Positions 7,604-15,138 of a stretch of 64,000 nt of DNA are shown in pieces (positions within the stretch are counted from its first letter, which is position 1; every line of letters starts with the position of its first letter). The notes under the pieces are model-generated. The model was not told where the DNA came from. It was given only the letters and a program-made list of their open reading frames with translations, and made no database searches. A program made the translations under genes and the position numbers. This DNA is from Candidatus Latescibacterota bacterium (GTDB taxonomy: Bacteria; Latescibacterota; UBA2968; UBA8231). The stretch covers positions 1-64,000 of the forward strand of contig JACPJE010000068.1 in NCBI GenBank assembly GCA_016187725.1. The letters run 5' to 3'.

Positions 7604-8782
7604 TCAGCGGCCCACGATGGGCGGCAGGTGGGTCACCGGACAGGCGCGGGGGGCCTTGACCGAATAGCCCATGTCGCCCAGCACGCAGCTGATCTGGGCT
7701 TCGAGTTTGAGCAGGTACTGCTGCTCCTCGGCGCTCATCAACTGGCGGGGCGGGCCCACCTCGAAGCCGCGCACCGCCACCCCGGTCTTGAACCCTTCCG
7801 GGAAGTTGACGCCCAGAAGCATGAGGTTGATCAGGTCGAGGATGCGGTATTGCAGGATGCGGGCCTGTTCCACCTGGCCGGCCAGGGCCTTGTTGTAGAT
7901 CTCCACGATCACCTCGGGGATGATCCCGGAGGTGGCGATGGTGCCGCCGCTGGCCCCCATCATCACCGAGGGAAAGAGGATCTCCTCGCAACCCACCAGC
8001 ACCACGTAATCGGGCCGCTGCGCCCGCAGCCGGTGCATGGTGTTGATCAGCCGGGGCAGGTCGCGGCTGGAGTCCTTGGTGCCCATGATGTGCTCGTAAG
8101 GCAATAACCTTTCCATCAGGTCCAGGGGCAATTCCTGGGTGAACTGGGGGATATTGTAGAGCAGGATGTCCAGGGGCGACTGGCGGGCGATCTCGGCGAA
8201 GTACTCGAAGAGGCTGGTGTTCGACATCTTGTAGTAATAGGGCGGCACCAGGGAGATGGCGTCCACCCCGATGGAGGCGTAGAACTCGGCCATCTGCAGC
8301 ACGTCGCGCAGGTTGGCCTCGCTGGCCCCGGCCAGGATGGGCACCCGGCCTTTGTTCACCTGGCAGATGAGCTTGACCACGTCCTGGCGCTCCTGCCAGG
8401 AGAGGCGCACGAACTCCCCGGTGCTGCCGTTGGGATAGAGCCCGTGGATGCCGGCCTGGATCAGCCATTCGATGTAGCGCTCCATCTCCGGGTAGTTGAT
8501 CTGGTCCTTTTCGTTGAGGATGACGATGTTGGGGCAGAGGATGCCCTTGAATTCCCGCTTGCCCGAGGTGGACGCCTTCCGGGGTGGCAGCACGGATGCC
8601 GGGGCCGGGGCGATGGCCGTCTCGGAGGCGGCGCGGCGCTGCACCTCTACCCCGTGGGCGCGCAGGTAGTCGAGGGCCGAGGGGGTGAGTTTGGAGTGGG
8701 GGCAGAGTTCGAGGGCCTTGTCGTTGCCCAGCCGGGCTTCCAGCACCTGGGCGGTGATCACGGGATCGTCTAGGCGGACCAT
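7604..8782 (-). CDS. BMC-associated DHDPS/NAL-family aldolase with EutT-like N-terminal module
   Basis: 392 residues. Residues 80-380 form a dihydrodipicolinate synthase/N-acetylneuraminate lyase-type TIM barrel with G119-S-T-G-E, Tyr209 (L-L-Y-N-I-P) and Schiff-base Lys236 (G-T-K-D-S-S). The family makes or splits 2-oxo acids through a lysine-pyruvate imine. Residues 7-48 form an extra module (V-I-T-x-x-x-L ... L-T-P-S-A-L-D-Y-L-R-A-H-G-V-E-V) like the start of EutT-type BMC proteins, joined by a Pro/Ala/Ser linker (about 51-75). The Cys-rich protein at 10513-10977 has the same module. In this position the module probably brings the enzyme into the shell. The likely reaction is retro-aldol cleavage to pyruvate plus an aldehyde; the substrate is unknown. 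Confidence 0.8.
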   Translation of the reverse strand: MVRLDDPVITAQVLEARLGNDKALELCPHSKLTPSALDYLRAHGVEVQRRAASETAIAPAPASVLPPRKASTSGKREFKGILCPNIVILNEKDQINYPEMERYIEWLIQAGIHGLYPNGSTGEFVRLSWQERQDVVKLICQVNKGRVPILAGASEANLRDVLQMAEFYASIGVDAISLVPPYYYKMSNTSLFEYFAEIARQSPLDILLYNIPQFTQELPLDLMERLLPYEHIMGTKDSSRDLPRLINTMHRLRAQRPDYVVLVGCEEILFPSVMMGASGGTIATSGIIPEVIVEIYNKALAGQVEQARILQYRILDLINLMLLGVNFPEGFKTGVAVRGFEVGPPRQLMSAEEQQYLLKLEAQISCVLGDMGYSVKAPRACPVTHLPPIVGR

Positions 8783-8794
8783 CTGCTATCCTCT

Positions 8795-9937
8795 TCAGTG
8801 AACCAGGCGTTCCGTCAGTTGGGTGTAGGGATGGGGAATCAGGTGGATGGCCACCAGCTCGCCGTATTTGGCCGCTTCCACGGCCCCGGCATCGAGGGCG
8901 GCCTGTACCGCGGCCACGTCCCCGCGGATGGCGCTGGCGGTCAGAAAGTAGCCCACCTTGTAGCTGCCTTCGTATTCGACATTGGCGGCCTTGAGCATCA
9001 GGTCCATGGCCTTGGCCAGGGCGATGCTGCTGCGGGTCTCGATCAGGCCCAGGGCCCGGCCAGCGCTGGGGCGTTCCACGCTTGGGCCAGGGGCGGCGAA
9101 GCAGGCCATCACTTCGGGGGCGGGGCGCGAGACCAGCCGGGCGGCATTGAGTTCGCCCACCTGGCGGGCGGCGGCAGTGCCGGCGTCCACCGCGGCCTGC
9201 ACGTCGTCGATATTGCCTTTGAAGAGCAGGGCCACCCGGCCACCGGTGCCGATATTGATGCGGCTGATCTCCACCTCGCCGGATTTGACCGCGGCGTCGC
9301 CGGCCCCCACCATGGCCACGTACCCGGTGGTCTCTATCACGCCCAGGGCCCCGCTGGACCGGGCCTCGCCCGCCGGGGGCGGGGGCAACATCCGGCCCAG
9401 GCCAGATGCCGGCTGGGGGATGAGCAGGGTGGCGATGACGTCTCCGCACTGGGCAGCGGCCAGGCGGCCCGCCTCCAGAGCGGTCTGCACCGCGGCCACG
9501 TCGCCGCGCGCGATCACGTGCACCAGGGCCCCGCCGATGGCGGCCCAGCCCTCGATGCTGACGGCCGCGGCCTTGGCCATGGCGTCGGCCCCCCCGATCA
9601 GCGGGGTCAGGCCCCGGGTCTCCAACAGCCCCAGGGCCTGGTTTCCCACCGGGCGGTCCTGGGAGCCAGTGCGGTGGGGCATGCCCTCCAGGCCCTCGGG
9701 CCGGGCGATCACCTCGGCGCTGATCAATTCCCCGTACTTGGCGGCTTCTTCCTGGCCGGCGCGCAGGGCGGCCTCCACGGCCGCCACCTCCCCTTCGACC
9801 AGGACCGTGACCCAGGCCGAGCCCACCCCGTGCCGGCCGCAGATCTCGACCTGGGCGGCCTTGACCATCACGTCGGCGGCCCCCACCAGGGCGGCCATGC
9901 CGCGCGTTTCGAGAATGCCGAGGGCTGGGGAACTCAT
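8795..9937 (-). CDS. Shell protein with four tandem BMC domains
   Basis: 380 residues from ATG 9937. Four complete Pfam00936-type BMC domains lie at about 5-80, 101-176, 197-272 and 295-370. Each opens with A-L-G-[LIV]-[IL]-E-T and ends in a short [IV]-x-x-P segment. The pore segments differ: GVGSA, AIGGA, NIGTGG and KVGYFL. Linkers of about 20 residues, one with four prolines (184-188 region), join them. Known shell proteins have one domain (hexamers) or two (pseudo-hexameric trimers); four in one chain is unusual. Three chains would supply twelve domains, two stacked or adjacent rings. It begins 8 bp after the BMC-T gene. Confidence 0.9.
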   Translation of the reverse strand: MSSPALGILETRGMAALVGAADVMVKAAQVEICGRHGVGSAWVTVLVEGEVAAVEAALRAGQEEAAKYGELISAEVIARPEGLEGMPHRTGSQDRPVGNQALGLLETRGLTPLIGGADAMAKAAAVSIEGWAAIGGALVHVIARGDVAAVQTALEAGRLAAAQCGDVIATLLIPQPASGLGRMLPPPPAGEARSSGALGVIETTGYVAMVGAGDAAVKSGEVEISRINIGTGGRVALLFKGNIDDVQAAVDAGTAAARQVGELNAARLVSRPAPEVMACFAAPGPSVERPSAGRALGLIETRSSIALAKAMDLMLKAANVEYEGSYKVGYFLTASAIRGDVAAVQAALDAGAVEAAKYGELVAIHLIPHPYTQLTERLVH

Positions 9938-9945
9938 CTGGGGTC

Positions 9946-10500
9946 CTAGCGCCGGCCAAATGCCTGCAGCACCTGCGGCACCGGCTGGGCGATAAAGGCG
10001 GAACCTAGAAACTTGGACGAAGCGGCGGCCAGTTCGCGGCCCACGGCCAGGGCCTCCTTGACCGCGCCCACCTCCCCTATGATCAGGGAGCAGACCACCC
10101 GGTTGTGGACGGTGAGCACGTTGGCCACCTCCACTTGGGCGGCCTTGACCATGCGGTCGTCGGCCAGCACCTGCAGGCCGTAGCCCTGGGTTTCGAGCAG
10201 GCCCAGGGCGCCGGAAACGGGTGCTATCTCCTTTTTGACAGGGACGGTGACGTAGTTGAAGCAGGCGGGTTCGGGCTGGTTGAGGGCGGCGGCACTCACC
10301 TTCTTGGATACCTGCCGGGCAGCTTCCTCGCCGCTGCGCAGGGCCGCGGCCACGGCGCTGATCGAACCAATAAAAAAAACCGTGGTGAACCCACCGATGG
10401 AATCCCAGCCCAGCAACTCCACCTCGGCGCTCTTGCAGGCCGCATCCGCCGCGACGACGATGCCCGCCACCCCTTCGACCTCGACCATGCCGATGGCCAT
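9946..10500 (-). CDS. BMC-T shell protein (two BMC domains)
   Basis: 184 residues with two BMC domains, about 1-80 and 95-175, opening M-A-I-G-M-V-E-V-E-G and A-L-G-L-L-E-T-Q-G. Such tandem-domain proteins form trimers with a pseudo-hexameric outline and often a larger pore. The two domains are more diverged from canonical BMC-H than the other shell proteins here. It lies between the Cys-rich gene (12 bp upstream) and the four-domain shell gene. Confidence 0.9.
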   Translation of the reverse strand: MAIGMVEVEGVAGIVVAADAACKSAEVELLGWDSIGGFTTVFFIGSISAVAAALRSGEEAARQVSKKVSAAALNQPEPACFNYVTVPVKKEIAPVSGALGLLETQGYGLQVLADDRMVKAAQVEVANVLTVHNRVVCSLIIGEVGAVKEALAVGRELAAASSKFLGSAFIAQPVPQVLQAFGRR

Positions 10501-10512
10501 GGACGCCCCCGT

Positions 10513-10977
10513 TCAGCGCGGTCCCAGGCGGCTCATCACCTGGGCGGCGATCTGGCGCACCAACTCCTCGCTCACCCCGGGCAGGACCGCCGCGCTCTTG
10601 TGGCGGTTGCAGCCCTGGCAGGCCGGGCCGCACCCGCCCTGGGCCTGGTGGATGGCGCACTGGCCGCAGGAGGCCGGCTCGACAAAGCCAGATCCGAACT
10701 CCTCGGTCTGGCAGCCGCAGGCCCGGTCGGGGTGGTCGCAGCGGCCCTCCTGCACCAGACTGGAGGGGGTGAGTTCGGGGATGAGGCCGGGAGAGGGCGC
10801 TGGTGCGGCTGGCGCGGGCCCGCGTATCACCTTGAGGCGGTGCTGGCGGATATAGTCCCAGCCCGTGGGGGTGATCACCGATCCGGGGAGCAGGCGCAAC
10901 TCCTCCTGGCCCTGGTGCTGCTGGCGCAGCAGGGCCTCGGTGATGATCGGGGCGTCGAGATGGCAGGCCCTGGACAT
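10513..10977 (-). CDS. Cys-rich BMC cargo candidate with EutT-like N-terminus
   Basis: 154 residues in three parts. Residues 9-52 resemble the start of EutT and of the aldolase in this operon (I-I-T-E-A-L-L-R ... I-T-P-T-G-W-D-Y-I-R). The middle has eight cysteines: C80, C87, C89, C104, C107, C116, C120 and C123, a spacing that could bind an Fe-S cluster or zinc. Residues 135-151 (VSEELVRQIAAQVMSRL) form an amphipathic helix like the encapsulation peptides on PduL and the aldehyde dehydrogenase here. I do not recognise an enzyme. A redox or cofactor role inside the shell is an inference. Confidence 0.7.
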   Translation of the reverse strand: MSRACHLDAPIITEALLRQQHQGQEELRLLPGSVITPTGWDYIRQHRLKVIRGPAPAAPAPSPGLIPELTPSSLVQEGRCDHPDRACGCQTEEFGSGFVEPASCGQCAIHQAQGGCGPACQGCNRHKSAAVLPGVSEELVRQIAAQVMSRLGPR

Positions 10978-10986
10978 GGCGCTGGC

Positions 10987-11250
10987 TCAGTTCAGCTTTT
11001 CCCTGAGCACCTCTACCGGGCGGGGGATCACGTGCACGCTGCGCAGTTCGCCCACCTTCTGGGCGGCCTGGGCCCCGGCGTCCACTGCGGCCTTGACCGC
11101 GGCCACGTCGCCTTCGACCATCACCGCCACCAGGCCTGCGCCCACCCGCTTCTGGCCGGCAAAGCTCACGTCAGCGGTCTTGAGCATGGCGTCGAGGGCC
11201 TCCACCACGCAGACCAGGCCTTTGGTTTCGACAATACCCAGTGCTTTCAT
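10987..11250 (-). CDS. BMC-H shell protein
   Basis: 87 residues, one canonical BMC domain ([11 protein letters not shown], pore segment R-V-G-A-G, end H-V-I-P-R-P). Such proteins form the hexameric tiles of the shell facets. It lies 9 bp upstream of the Cys-rich gene and 15 bp after the fused double-domain gene. Confidence 0.95.
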   Translation of the reverse strand: MKALGIVETKGLVCVVEALDAMLKTADVSFAGQKRVGAGLVAVMVEGDVAAVKAAVDAGAQAAQKVGELRSVHVIPRPVEVLREKLN

Positions 11251-11265
11251 CAGTTGTCAGTCTCC

Positions 11266-11829
11266 TCAACTCAGGAAGAGGTCGATGGTTTCGTCGCTGG
11301 GACGGGGGATGAGGTGGCGCGACACCAGCTCGCCCACCCGTTCGGCGGATTCGGCCCCGGCGCTGACCGCGGCGCTCACCGAGCCCACGTCGCCGGTGAC
11401 CAGCACGGTGATGTAGCCGCCGCCGATCTCGCGGATCTTCACCACCTCGACGCTGGCCGCCTTGCTCATGGCGTCGCTGGCTTCGATCACCCCGGTGGCG
11501 CCCCGGGTCTCGATCATGCCCAGGGCCCGCACACCCTTGGGGGCCTCGCCCCGGGCAGCGCGCGAGGGCAGGATGGCGCCCAATTCGCCGTGCGGGCGGG
11601 GGATCACGTGCACGCTGTGCACCTTGCCCACCTTGGCCGCGGCCTGGGCCCCGGCGTCCACCGCGGCCTTGACCGCGGCCACGTCCCCCTGGCAGAAGAC
11701 GGTGACCAGGCCGGCGCCCACCTTGTCCCAGCCCAGCAGGGAGACACTGGCCGCCTTGCTCATGGCGTCGCCGGCTTCGATCAGGCCAGCCAGCCCCACC
11801 GTCTCTACCATTCCTAATGCTTCTGCCAT
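11266..11829 (-). CDS. Fused double BMC-H-like shell protein
   Basis: 187 residues with two BMC domains at about 1-80 and 102-180. Both look like ordinary BMC-H (A-L-G-M-V-E-T-V-G and A-L-G-M-I-E-T-R-G, pores K-V-G-A-G and E-I-G-G-G) rather than the diverged halves of classical BMC-T proteins. A linker of about 20 residues with S-R-A-A-R-G joins them. Together with the four-domain protein it suggests repeated fusion of BMC-H genes in this locus. Confidence 0.9.
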   Translation of the reverse strand: MAEALGMVETVGLAGLIEAGDAMSKAASVSLLGWDKVGAGLVTVFCQGDVAAVKAAVDAGAQAAAKVGKVHSVHVIPRPHGELGAILPSRAARGEAPKGVRALGMIETRGATGVIEASDAMSKAASVEVVKIREIGGGYITVLVTGDVGSVSAAVSAGAESAERVGELVSRHLIPRPSDETIDLFLS

Positions 11830-11867
11830 ATTTGTCCTCCTGAAACCTTAGTGTTGAAGGAGTTGCG

Positions 11868-12530
11868 CTATTTTTCCAGATACACCTTGCGGGCGCGGAC
11901 CAGGTCCACGGCGTTGCCTTCGTCCGTGTCCAGGTGCACCTCCAGTTTTTCCTTGCCGCTGACCCGGCAGATCAGCCCCTCCAGTGAGCCTCCCTGCTCG
12001 CTTTCGACCACCAGCCGCATCCGGTCGCCGGCTTTGACGCCGTAGTACTGGGCTTCGGCGGGGCTCATGTGCACGTGGCGGGCGGCGCGGATCACCCCAC
12101 AGCGCAGTTCCAGGCCGCCGGAAGGCCCCACCAGGTAGCAGCCGGGAGTGTCGCGGTGGTCGCCGCTGAGGCGCACCGGCGCGTCTATGCCCAGGAAGCG
12201 GGCGTCGGTGAAGGCCAGCTCCACCTGGCAGTACTCGCGCAGGGGGCCCAGCACCCGCACGTGGGCGATCATCTGCTGGCGCGGACCGAATACCGTGACC
12301 GCCTGCTCGGCGGCAAAGGCCCCCTCCTGGTACAGGGGTTTGAGCACCGTGAGCTGGGCGCCCTTGCCGAAGAGGGTCTCCAGGGCCTCCTGGTTGAGGT
12401 GCAGGTGCCTGGCCGAGATGTTGACCACCAGGCGCGGGGCAGCCGGGGCCGGGGCCACGCCCAACTGGGCCTGGAGGGCCTGGCGCACCAGCGCTTCGAT
12501 CTGCTGGTGGTCGAGCAATTGGGCGCTCAT
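11868..12530 (-). CDS. pduL: PduL-type phosphate propanoyltransferase
   Basis: 220 residues. The zinc-binding histidines of the PduL fold are present: R-H42-L-H44-L, R-H152-V-H154-M and H199 in V-H-L-D-T-D-E-G-N-A. It swaps CoA for phosphate on acyl-CoA and recycles CoA inside the shell. Residues 6-24 (LDHQQIEALVRQALQAQLG) form an amphipathic helix typical of an encapsulation peptide. The start overlaps the stop of the BMC-P gene by four bases (ATGA), so the two are translationally coupled. Confidence 0.95.
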   Translation of the reverse strand: MSAQLLDHQQIEALVRQALQAQLGVAPAPAAPRLVVNISARHLHLNQEALETLFGKGAQLTVLKPLYQEGAFAAEQAVTVFGPRQQMIAHVRVLGPLREYCQVELAFTDARFLGIDAPVRLSGDHRDTPGCYLVGPSGGLELRCGVIRAARHVHMSPAEAQYYGVKAGDRMRLVVESEQGGSLEGLICRVSGKEKLEVHLDTDEGNAVDLVRARKVYLEK

Positions 12531-12802
12531 CGCGCCTCCCTGTCGAGGTGTACGTGCTCAGCCCTGGCCAGGATCACCGCGTCCACGGCCAGGGGCGGGT
12601 CAAAGGCATTGACGGCCTCGCGGGCCACTTCCACCACCACCAGGTCGCCCTCGCGCATGGCCTGCCAGGTGGCGCTCACCTCCGGGTCGCCAATGGGCTG
12701 CAGGTCTTCGCCGAGATCCTCGATCAGGTGCAGGGCCTTGCCCGTGTACGGGGCAATGGCCTTGGAGAGGACCACGGTGCCGATGACCCGCGACAGTTTC
12801 AT
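12527..12802 (-). CDS. BMC-P vertex protein (EutN/CcmL family), copy 2
   Basis: 91 residues with the EutN/CcmL opening M-K-L-S-R-V-I-G-T-V-V and a C-terminal V-D-A-V-I-L-A segment. Family members form pentamers that close the corners of the shell. It lies 4 bp after another BMC-P gene. Three such genes in one locus suggest distinct vertices or mixed pentamers. Confidence 0.9.
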   Translation of the reverse strand: MKLSRVIGTVVLSKAIAPYTGKALHLIEDLGEDLQPIGDPEVSATWQAMREGDLVVVEVAREAVNAFDPPLAVDAVILARAEHVHLDREAR

Positions 12803-12806
12803 CCGC

Positions 12807-13103
12807 TCATCTCACCGGCAAATCGCGGCCAAAGGCCTGCAGGTTGTCGATGATGCCCACGATCACCGCGTCGGTGGGCACGTCGCCCATCTGCGGGGCG
12901 AAACGCGCCGAGCTGCCCATCACCACCAGCACCAGCTCGCCCTCGCCGGCGCCCACCGCGTCGATGCAGACCAGGTGGCGGCCGGTGGGCTCCAGGCCCT
13001 GCTCGCGCACGGTGATGATCTCCACCAGCAGGAGTTTCTTGCCGACCAGGTTCTGCAGCTTGGCCGTGGCGACCACGTGGCCCTTGACCCGCGACAGTAC
13101 CAT
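12807..13103 (-). CDS. BMC-P vertex protein (EutN/CcmL family), copy 1
   Basis: 98 residues, opening M-V-L-S-R-V-K-G-H-V-V-A-T and containing the pentamer-forming G-A-G-E-G-E-L-V-L-V-V-M-G-S-S-A-R and T-D-A-V-I-V-G-I-I-D. This is the standard EutN/CcmL pattern. It lies downstream of the aldehyde dehydrogenase gene, separated by a strong palindrome. Confidence 0.92.
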   Translation of the reverse strand: MVLSRVKGHVVATAKLQNLVGKKLLLVEIITVREQGLEPTGRHLVCIDAVGAGEGELVLVVMGSSARFAPQMGDVPTDAVIVGIIDNLQAFGRDLPVR

Positions 13104-13121
13104 GCGCCTCTAAAATCCTGT

Positions 13122-13146
13122 AAGGGCGGGTTTGCAACCCGCCCTT
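13122..13146. repeat. Perfect 11-bp-arm palindrome in the BMC operon
   Basis: AAGGGCGGGTT (13122-13132) and AACCCGCCCTT (13136-13146) form an 11-bp stem with a 3-base loop between the aldehyde dehydrogenase and BMC-P genes. Inside an operon it could stabilise or process the mRNA, or attenuate the shell genes. It is of the same G-rich REP-like type as those at 2117-2216 and 30605-30630. Confidence 0.65.
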
Positions 13147-13173
13147 GTCTGTAGTCCGTGTTCTGAGATCATC

Positions 13174-14607
13174 TCAGGTGATGCGGAAATAATCCACCAA
13201 ACTGCAGCGGCGCTGGCGGGTGAAGGTGCGGGCCGAGGTCAACCCCTCTCCGGTGGGGCCGGCGATGGAGAAGGTACAGAACCCCTCCCCGCCGATGCCC
13301 ACCCCGCCGTAGGAAGGCCCGTTCTTGACGAAGATCGTGGTGTCCACGGCCCTGGCCATGTTGTGCATGTTCTCGATGTTGCGCGAGTGGATGATTGCCG
13401 TGTGCCGGTACCCGTGTTCGGACTCGATGGCCAGGCGGATGGCCTGCTCGACGTTGGGCACCCGGACGATGGGCAGGAAGGGCATCATCTGCTCTTCGTG
13501 GACGAAGGCGTGGCTGGCGTCGGTCTCGCCGATGAGCATCAGCACCTGCTCGTCGAGGTGGATGCCCACCCGCTGGGCCAGCACCGAGGCGTTGCGGCCT
13601 ACCAGCTCGCGGTTGACCACCAGTTCGCCCTTGGGACTTTTGACAAAGGCGTGTTTGGCCAACTCCTCGATCTGGGCGGGGGTGAGTTCGTAGCCGCTGT
13701 GGCGCACCAGGCGCGCCTTGAGTTCGTCGGCCACCGACTCGATCACAAAGACCTGCTTCTCGCCGATGCACAGGATGTTGTTGTCGAAAGCAGCCCCGGC
13801 GATGATGTCGCGGGCGGCCCGGTCGATGTCCGCGGTCTCGTCCACCACCACCGGCGGGTTGCCCGGCCCGGCGACGATGGCCTTCTTGGGACTGGCCATG
13901 GCGGCCTTGGCCACCCCAGGGCCCCCGGTCACCAAAAGCACCCGGATGCCCGGATGGGTGAAGAGCTGCTGGGCGCTTTCGATGGTGGGGGTCTCGATGG
14001 CGGTGATCAGATCGGCCGGCCCGCCCACCCGGGTGATGGCTTCGTTGAGCAGGCGCACCGCCCAGGCCGAGACCTTCTTGGCCGCCGGGTGCACGTTGAA
14101 GACCACCGAGTTGCCCGCGGCGATGATGCTGATGGCGTTGTTCACCAGGGTGGGCACTGGGTGGGTGGAGGGAGTCACCGCGCCGATCACCCCGTAGGGG
14201 GCCATCTCCACCACGGTCAGGCCGTGGTCACCGGTCCAGGAGATGGCCTCCAGGTCCTCGACGCCCGGGGTCAGGTCAGCGGCGGCGTAGTGCTTGCGGA
14301 TCTTGTGGTCCACCCGCCCCATGCCGGTCTCCTCCACGGTCATGCGGGAGGATTCCTCGGCCTTGCTGCGGATGGCCTGGCGGATGGCCTCGATGATCTT
14401 GCGGCGCTCCTCCAGGGTGCCCCCCACCAGGGCCCGCTGGGCGGCGGCGGCGGCGGCCACGGCCTCGTCCACGGTCTGGAAGACCCCGCCCGCCCCGCTC
14501 CTGCCCTCGCTGAAGCTGAGGGTGTTGCCGGCCACCACCCGGCCCACCACCTCCTGGACGATGCGGCGGATCTGCTCTTCGCTGACGTTGTGTGCCACCC
14601 CGTTCAC
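13174..14607 (-). CDS. BMC CoA-acylating aldehyde dehydrogenase (EutE/PduP type)
   Basis: 477 residues if GTG 14607 is the start. GTG 14598 is better placed behind GAGGTG and would give 474. The catalytic Cys280 lies in D-N-N-I-L-C-I-G-E-K, with G-P-G-N-P-P upstream, as in EutE/PduP enzymes that turn aldehydes into acyl-CoA with NAD. Residues 8-25 (VSEEQIRRIVQEVVGRVV) form an encapsulation-peptide helix. It supplies acyl-CoA for PduL. No alcohol dehydrogenase for NADH recycling is seen in this locus. Confidence 0.93.
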   Translation of the reverse strand: MNGVAHNVSEEQIRRIVQEVVGRVVAGNTLSFSEGRSGAGGVFQTVDEAVAAAAAAQRALVGGTLEERRKIIEAIRQAIRSKAEESSRMTVEETGMGRVDHKIRKHYAAADLTPGVEDLEAISWTGDHGLTVVEMAPYGVIGAVTPSTHPVPTLVNNAISIIAAGNSVVFNVHPAAKKVSAWAVRLLNEAITRVGGPADLITAIETPTIESAQQLFTHPGIRVLLVTGGPGVAKAAMASPKKAIVAGPGNPPVVVDETADIDRAARDIIAGAAFDNNILCIGEKQVFVIESVADELKARLVRHSGYELTPAQIEELAKHAFVKSPKGELVVNRELVGRNASVLAQRVGIHLDEQVLMLIGETDASHAFVHEEQMMPFLPIVRVPNVEQAIRLAIESEHGYRHTAIIHSRNIENMHNMARAVDTTIFVKNGPSYGGVGIGGEGFCTFSIAGPTGEGLTSARTFTRQRRCSLVDYFRIT

Positions 14608-14707
14608 CTCGTGTTAGGCCTCGCGCCGGATTGGTGTACCAACTTGCCTGCTCTGGCGAGACGCTAAGGCCGGTCTGAATTGCGATTTCTTCACTCGCGG
14701 GCCCAAT

Positions 14708-14737
14708 GGGCGCTATTTCTTTGGGCGCTATTTCTTA
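14708..14737. repeat. 15-bp tandem duplication over a BMC-H stop codon
   Basis: GGGCGCTATTTCTTT (14708-14722) and GGGCGCTATTTCTTA (14723-14737) are direct repeats differing at one base. The second holds the stop codon of the BMC-H gene (14728-14730, minus strand). This is a small slippage duplication with no coding effect visible. Confidence 0.75.
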
Positions 14738-15006
14738 TTGATGGGAAGGATGCTTTCGAGACTGGGGTGCGGCCGGGGGATGACGTGGACCGCCAGCACC
14801 TCCCCCACCCGGCGGGCAGCGACCTGGCCGGCCTCGGTGGCGGTCCGCACCGAGGCCACGTCGCCGCGCACCAGCGCGGTGACCAGGCCCCCGCCGATCT
14901 GCTGCCAGCCCACCACCGCCACGTCGGCGGCCTTGACCATGGCGTCCATGGCCTCGATGAGAGCCACCAGCCCGCGGGTTTCGATCATGCCCAGTGCGTC
15001 GCCCAT
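14728..15006 (-). CDS. BMC-H shell protein, first gene of the BMC operon
   Basis: 92 residues with one canonical BMC domain: [12 protein letters not shown], pore Q-I-G-G-G, end H-V-I-P-R-P, then a short tail. It is the first gene after a sigma70-type promoter at 15029-15057 and lies 120 bp before the aldehyde dehydrogenase gene. It faces the FAH gene across a shared promoter region. Confidence 0.95.
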   Translation of the reverse strand: MGDALGMIETRGLVALIEAMDAMVKAADVAVVGWQQIGGGLVTALVRGDVASVRTATEAGQVAARRVGEVLAVHVIPRPHPSLESILPINKK

Positions 15007-15028
15007 GCTGCCCTGTTTTTGATTTGAG

Positions 15029-15057
15029 AAAATAGGGGGGGGTACAGGCAAAGTCAA
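15029..15057 (-). promoter_or_regulatory. Sigma70-type promoter of the BMC operon
   Basis: On the minus strand TTGACT (15057-15052), a 17-bp spacer and TATTTT (15034-15029) precede the BMC-H ATG at 15006. Its -35 box faces that of the divergent FAH promoter 14 bp away, forming the inverted repeat GTCAAG...CTTGAC, a natural site for shared control. Confidence 0.65.
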
Positions 15058-15071
15058 GACGCCCTCCCGCC

Positions 15072-15101
15072 TTGACATCCCTTGGCGCCGCACCCTATTT
15101 T
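15072..15101 (+). promoter_or_regulatory. Sigma70-type promoter of the FAH gene
   Basis: A perfect TTGACA (15072-15077), an 18-bp spacer and TATTTT (15096-15101) lie upstream of the ATG at 15139. The -10 box has the same sequence as the divergent BMC promoter. Confidence 0.65.
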
Positions 15102-15138
15102 CGCCTGCACTTTGACCCCGACACTGAGGAGAATAGCG

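Noticed and set aside
7533-9959. Open frame of 808 codons on the minus strand over the aldolase and shell genes
   Set aside because: It is rich in Gly, Arg and Pro in the wrong frame relative to the real genes, and no motif is visible.
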